Origin: Hymenopus coronatus
Taxonomy: Eukaryota; Arthropoda; Insecta; Mantodea; Hymenopodidae
DNA length: 64,000 nucleotides
Reading direction: 5' to 3'
Assembly (NCBI GenBank): GCA_030762935.1
Contig: CM060900.1
Span: forward strand, 395,588,632-395,652,631
Positions 60,774 through 64,000 of the stretch are shown here, one piece after another. The stretch's first letter is position 1; each line of letters opens with the position of its first letter. The position numbers and the translations under genes are program-made. The notes below the pieces were generated by a model that was given only the letters and a program-made list of their open reading frames with translations, was not told the DNA's origin and searched no databases.

Positions 60774-61067
60774 ATGGAAACTTCAGAGAGCGGTGCGAGC
60801 TTAACATTGTGCGATTCGATAACTAGCGCTATACCGACTCGCACACCAGGATATTTTGACGTAGAGCTTCTGTTAAATACATGTGATCTGAATGACATAA
60901 GTTATCAGAGGCTTGCACATCTTCAAATAGCTGGTGATTTTGCCAAAGTTATGTCATATAACTTTAAACATCGTGCTGATTGTGCCCCAATACTGCAGTC
61001 CTTACTGGATACAAATGAGGCATTTGGAATGAAAATAAGACTGACACATTCTTTTAATTTTTGGTAA
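60774..61067 (+). CDS. Unassigned 97-codon frame, possible exon
   Basis: The translation begins METSESGASLTLCDSIT, contains FDVELLLNTCDLNDISYQRL and a GDFAKVMSYNFKHRAD block, and ends SFNFW. It is not simple sequence and does not overlap any repeat recognised here. Its composition is less AT-rich than the flanks. A donor-like ttg/gtaatt falls at its end, and an acceptor-like aacttcag lies at its start, so it could be an internal or terminal exon of a host gene, or part of a decayed element. I do not recognise the family. No partner exon was found. Confidence 0.3.
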   Translation: METSESGASLTLCDSITSAIPTRTPGYFDVELLLNTCDLNDISYQRLAHLQIAGDFAKVMSYNFKHRADCAPILQSLLDTNEAFGMKIRLTHSFNFW

Positions 61068-61069
61068 TT

Positions 61070-61415
61070 GATGTGCGATCCAGAAAACCTGCCATAAATT
61101 TTATATTTGGCAAAAGGGAAAATAGGTCGCTATCTGAAATTGTTTATCCAGGACCCCTCTACAGTCCTGCCAATTTGTGCGTTCGAATGTTGTGACACCC
61201 TATATAATACTTTGTATATGTTTATATTATACTTTGTACAAAGTCTAGCATAAATGGTGCGATGTCCAAATACCGTTTTGAAACATTTGTCTACAGCGCG
61301 CTCTCTGAAATTCACGCAAGAAAAATACTAAATCGATAAACCAATCTGTAAATGGCAAAAATGTTGCAAGTTTAATCATAACATCCAAAACAATGTTCAA
61401 AATTTAGAATCTAAA
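61070..61415. other. No supported gene
   Basis: AT-rich with a 61-codon minus frame lacking motifs. Confidence 0.45.
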
Positions 61416-61419
61416 GTTG

Positions 61420-61630
61420 AAGACTGTATAGATAGAGTTAGACTGCAAAATTCACTGATACAACCGGGATTCGAGCCACGTATGTCCCAGTCTCCATCCG
61501 GTTGCTCTAACCTCTCAGCTAGCATGGTAAAAACTGCCCACACGACACTAAATTCCAGACTGACTTTTTTTTTTCAGTAAACCTCAGTAGACCTCAAATT
61601 ATACCCTAATGGCAACTTACAATGTTCTGC
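61420..61630 (-). repeat. tRNA-like SINE, family D, copy 4
   Basis: Minus strand: gctagctgagaggttagagc (A-box region), ggctcgaatcccggttgt (good B box), and a tgaattttgcagtctaactc block of the family body. The sequence up to 61630 aligns with 52190-52260. Confidence 0.7.
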
Positions 61631-61679
61631 ATAGATAATTTTAATGTTATTAGTTTAGATTTATAATTTAGTATTGCTA

Positions 61680-61800
61680 GATAAGACGGAGACCGGGGGA
61701 TTCGTGGCTCAAATTCCGGCTATGGCGTTCAATATTTCAATATAACTCTACGTTTCTAGTTTTTGTTCTATACACGGTTTGTGTGGAAAAATTGCAGTTA
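61680..61800 (+). repeat. tRNA-like SINE, family D, copy 5
   Basis: Plus strand: gtggctcaaattccggctat, ggcgttcaatatttc and atacacggtttgtgtggaaa, the same order as the minus-strand copy at 52.4 kb. It faces copy 4, about 50 bp away. Confidence 0.65.
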
Positions 61801-61804
61801 TATT

Positions 61805-62755
61805 ATCAAAATACATTGCGCAATCTACATCGGTTTTCTGCTTCCCTATACCAACAAAAGCTGCAGTATGCTTGGCCGTGGTCTGTGTATACGGTTTCCA
61901 TAAATGTCTCCAATTTCAAGAGTGAAACTGAAATTGCGTTTGACATGTCGTAGATTGAATGGTCTTCTGAAGGTTGAATTGCAGCTTCCTTTGTCCTGTG
62001 TGCCTATTGTGACACACGTTTGTTTCCATCCCTTTGTGGAAGTTCTGCATGTATAATAATTGGGAAGAGAGAAGTGGGAAAAGGAAGTAAACGAGTGACA
62101 CCATGAAAAAGAAGCATTATAAAAGTGAAGGAGAAAAGGAAAAATAAGAAAAAGTCAATTCCTGGCCAGAGCAGAATGTTTTATATATTGACAAACATTT
62201 TAAATGACGATTAAATGATGCTCGGCTATGCAAAAACTGAATAGTAAAATCAATTTAACTTTAACAGTTGTAACGTAGCTGAAGATAAGTAACTGCATAT
62301 AATGTATTTATCAATAAAACTAATTTACAAAGAAAAAGTTACATTTTTCAGTTCCTCGAACTTATGTCATCAACATTTTTCACCAACTTATACTATATAA
62401 AACCAAAATAAGGACTCTATATAATACATTCCTTAAATATATACATTATTTGTAAATATCAATCTAATATAATACTTAAAATTCTTTTTTATACAAACAC
62501 GGTTAAAATTAAGCTTTTTAACACAAAACACTTGAACTAAATATTTTTCTTTATAACTCTAGATCTATAAAATATTTATAACACTCCAATGTTACCAATT
62601 TAAGTTTTGTTACTATCACTGTATCCGTCATATAGAATGTTGTGGTTTTGAAAGGGTTACGTTGCTAGTGGAGTTCGATCGATATATCGTTATTTTTAAT
62701 GTACATGCGCAGTAACGAAAACATTCCTTCCTACCTTTCGCTGTTTTCACAAATA
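61805..62755. other. No supported gene
   Basis: Strongly AT-rich to about 62640, then a less AT-rich stretch (62640-62760) that could be a promoter for the candidate exon that follows; no TATA box or initiator was identified with confidence. Confidence 0.4.
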
Positions 62756-62762
62756 TTGTGTG

Positions 62763-62863
62763 ATGGCGGCTATTACAAATATGGATTTTGACGAGTTTGA
62801 AGAACCCGCTGAAATTTTGGAGGCAGCAGAGAGCGATAAATTGGAGTTGTTGCCAAACATGAG
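62763..62863 (+). CDS. Candidate first coding exon of an unassigned gene
   Basis: An ATG at 62763 in good context (tgtgatggcgg) opens a short acidic sequence: MAAITNMDFDEFEEPAEILE, then AAESDKLELLPNM. A splice-donor-like ag/gttatg follows at 62863/62864; read-through would stop at 62874-62876. From memory, an acidic start followed by LLP and then a K/R-rich helix is common in transposon-derived tyrosine-recombinase-like (Crypton-type) and other insect proteins. No second exon is visible before 64000, so partnership, function and even coding status are inference. Confidence 0.35.
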
Positions 62864-62879
62864 GTTATGTTCCTGAGAA

Positions 62880-64000
62880 AAAAAAGTAAAATCAATCTCG
62901 TAGTACCACCGCCTTCTTTACTAGTCCATTCTGGTGTCTAAACATGCTCAACTAGATAACAATTTTCTTAGATTGGCAACTTCAAACATATAAAACGTGT
63001 TTGCTGGGTATTTGGTTGTAACATACTCTAGTTAATCATTTAATAGCAGAAAGAATGGAATGGAATTGTTAATTTATAAGATTTATGGTAAAGAGTAAAG
63101 AACTGACATTACTACATCGATTACCAATCTATATTGATAGAGAATTCTATTCCCACTTACATACACGCGCCTCCGAACGCTAGGAAAACGTAGTATTCCT
63201 TGAACAAAAGGAATGTTGAACCTTATATTATAAATATATTGACAAATCTAGAAATATTGTGCTGTCTAAAAATAGTTTATGACACTCAAGTTAAAAGAGT
63301 TATTATTTTGCTCATAGGATTGTTACACTCGGCCTTACGGCCTCGTTCCGCAAACTTTCCTTCTCGCAAAATAAAACTACACTTTTAACTCTTGTATCAT
63401 AAGTAACTATTAACTGTTTGCACAATCAAAGGAAATCGCAGTTTAAGAATCTGTGAAACTGATATGGAGAAAATGACATTTCGATACGTTAAACAATACC
63501 TTACGCTACCCATAGATAAATTCTAAAGTAATATCCATATGAAAAATTTATATAATCCAAATTTATAATAAGACAATTAATAGTAAATTTTAAACTTGCA
63601 GCAACCCTAAGATGAATTTGAACTATTACGTGGAAATTTCATAGCAATGGATAACATTTAAAATCAATCCTACAAAAACGTACATAAATATATAGCTCCA
63701 ATTCTACCAGTTTGTCTTGAATGGTGCTACAGCAATAACACCTACCTCATGTTGAATATAAAAAATAGTATAGGAGTAAAATGTTAATGGAAATAGTAAC
63801 TATAGGAAGTAACATATATTAGAAACGAATAAGTACAGAATAAAAGAAAGGTTAAATAAGAAAGAGTAGAGACTCTAAAAACAGATAGGATACACCAAAA
63901 TGGTATGTAAATAATTTAATATAAGAAATTTATTAATGCATTCAGCACTAAATATTGCGAAGGTTAACATTTGTAAAGTAAGCTGTCTAAGAAAGAAAAG
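62880..64000. other. No supported gene
   Basis: Strongly AT-rich to the window end. If the candidate exon is real, this would be the start of its first intron. Confidence 0.4.

Overview
This is AT-rich eukaryotic DNA, almost certainly from an insect or other arthropod. The recognisable content is a typical insect transposon set: mariner, piggyBac, CENP-B/Tigger-like and I-clade LINE remains, several tRNA-derived SINE families, and many ATT, GATG, GT, CT and CTA microsatellites. I cannot name the species; the transposon load suggests a large, repeat-rich genome. There are no rRNA genes, no convincing functional tRNA genes, no CRISPR array, and no complete host protein gene. Most open frames are short and look like chance or repeat-derived frames.

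Layout. 1-7.4 kb is mostly unassigned, with a SINE, a short minisatellite (3.4 kb) and a dispersed repeat (4.8 kb) that recurs near 54 kb. 7.4-8.6 kb is a decayed CENP-B/Tigger-like transposase. 10.8-13.1 kb has SINEs of two families, one pair apparently rearranged by a small inversion. 13.95-14.94 kb is a short piggyBac-like element with intact terminal inverted repeats. 17.6-19.1 kb is a mariner element carrying a nested SINE; most of it, plus flank, is repeated in inverted orientation at 20.1-21.4 kb, giving two arms of about 1.33 kb around a CTA microsatellite. 21.5-24.1 kb is a SINE cluster. 25.9-26.3 kb is the 3' end of a second mariner-like element.

The densest part is 28.1-37.6 kb. 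A decayed transposase resembling the arthropod DUF7869 family (+ strand) is followed by a decayed piggyBac transposase (- strand). A 5.7 kb I-clade LINE has inserted exactly at the piggyBac start codons, with an 11 bp target-site duplication. The LINE still shows zinc knuckles, endonuclease, reverse transcriptase and RNase H, but is broken by frameshifts and stops. Downstream are two further LINE 3' fragments (39.0 kb and 51.3 kb), more SINEs, a 32 bp perfect palindrome (55.5 kb), and two unassigned candidate coding segments (60.8 kb and 62.8 kb), the latter shaped like a first exon.

The genes do not form a pathway. The window reads as a transposon-filled intergenic or intronic region whose nested insertions record a relative order of events.
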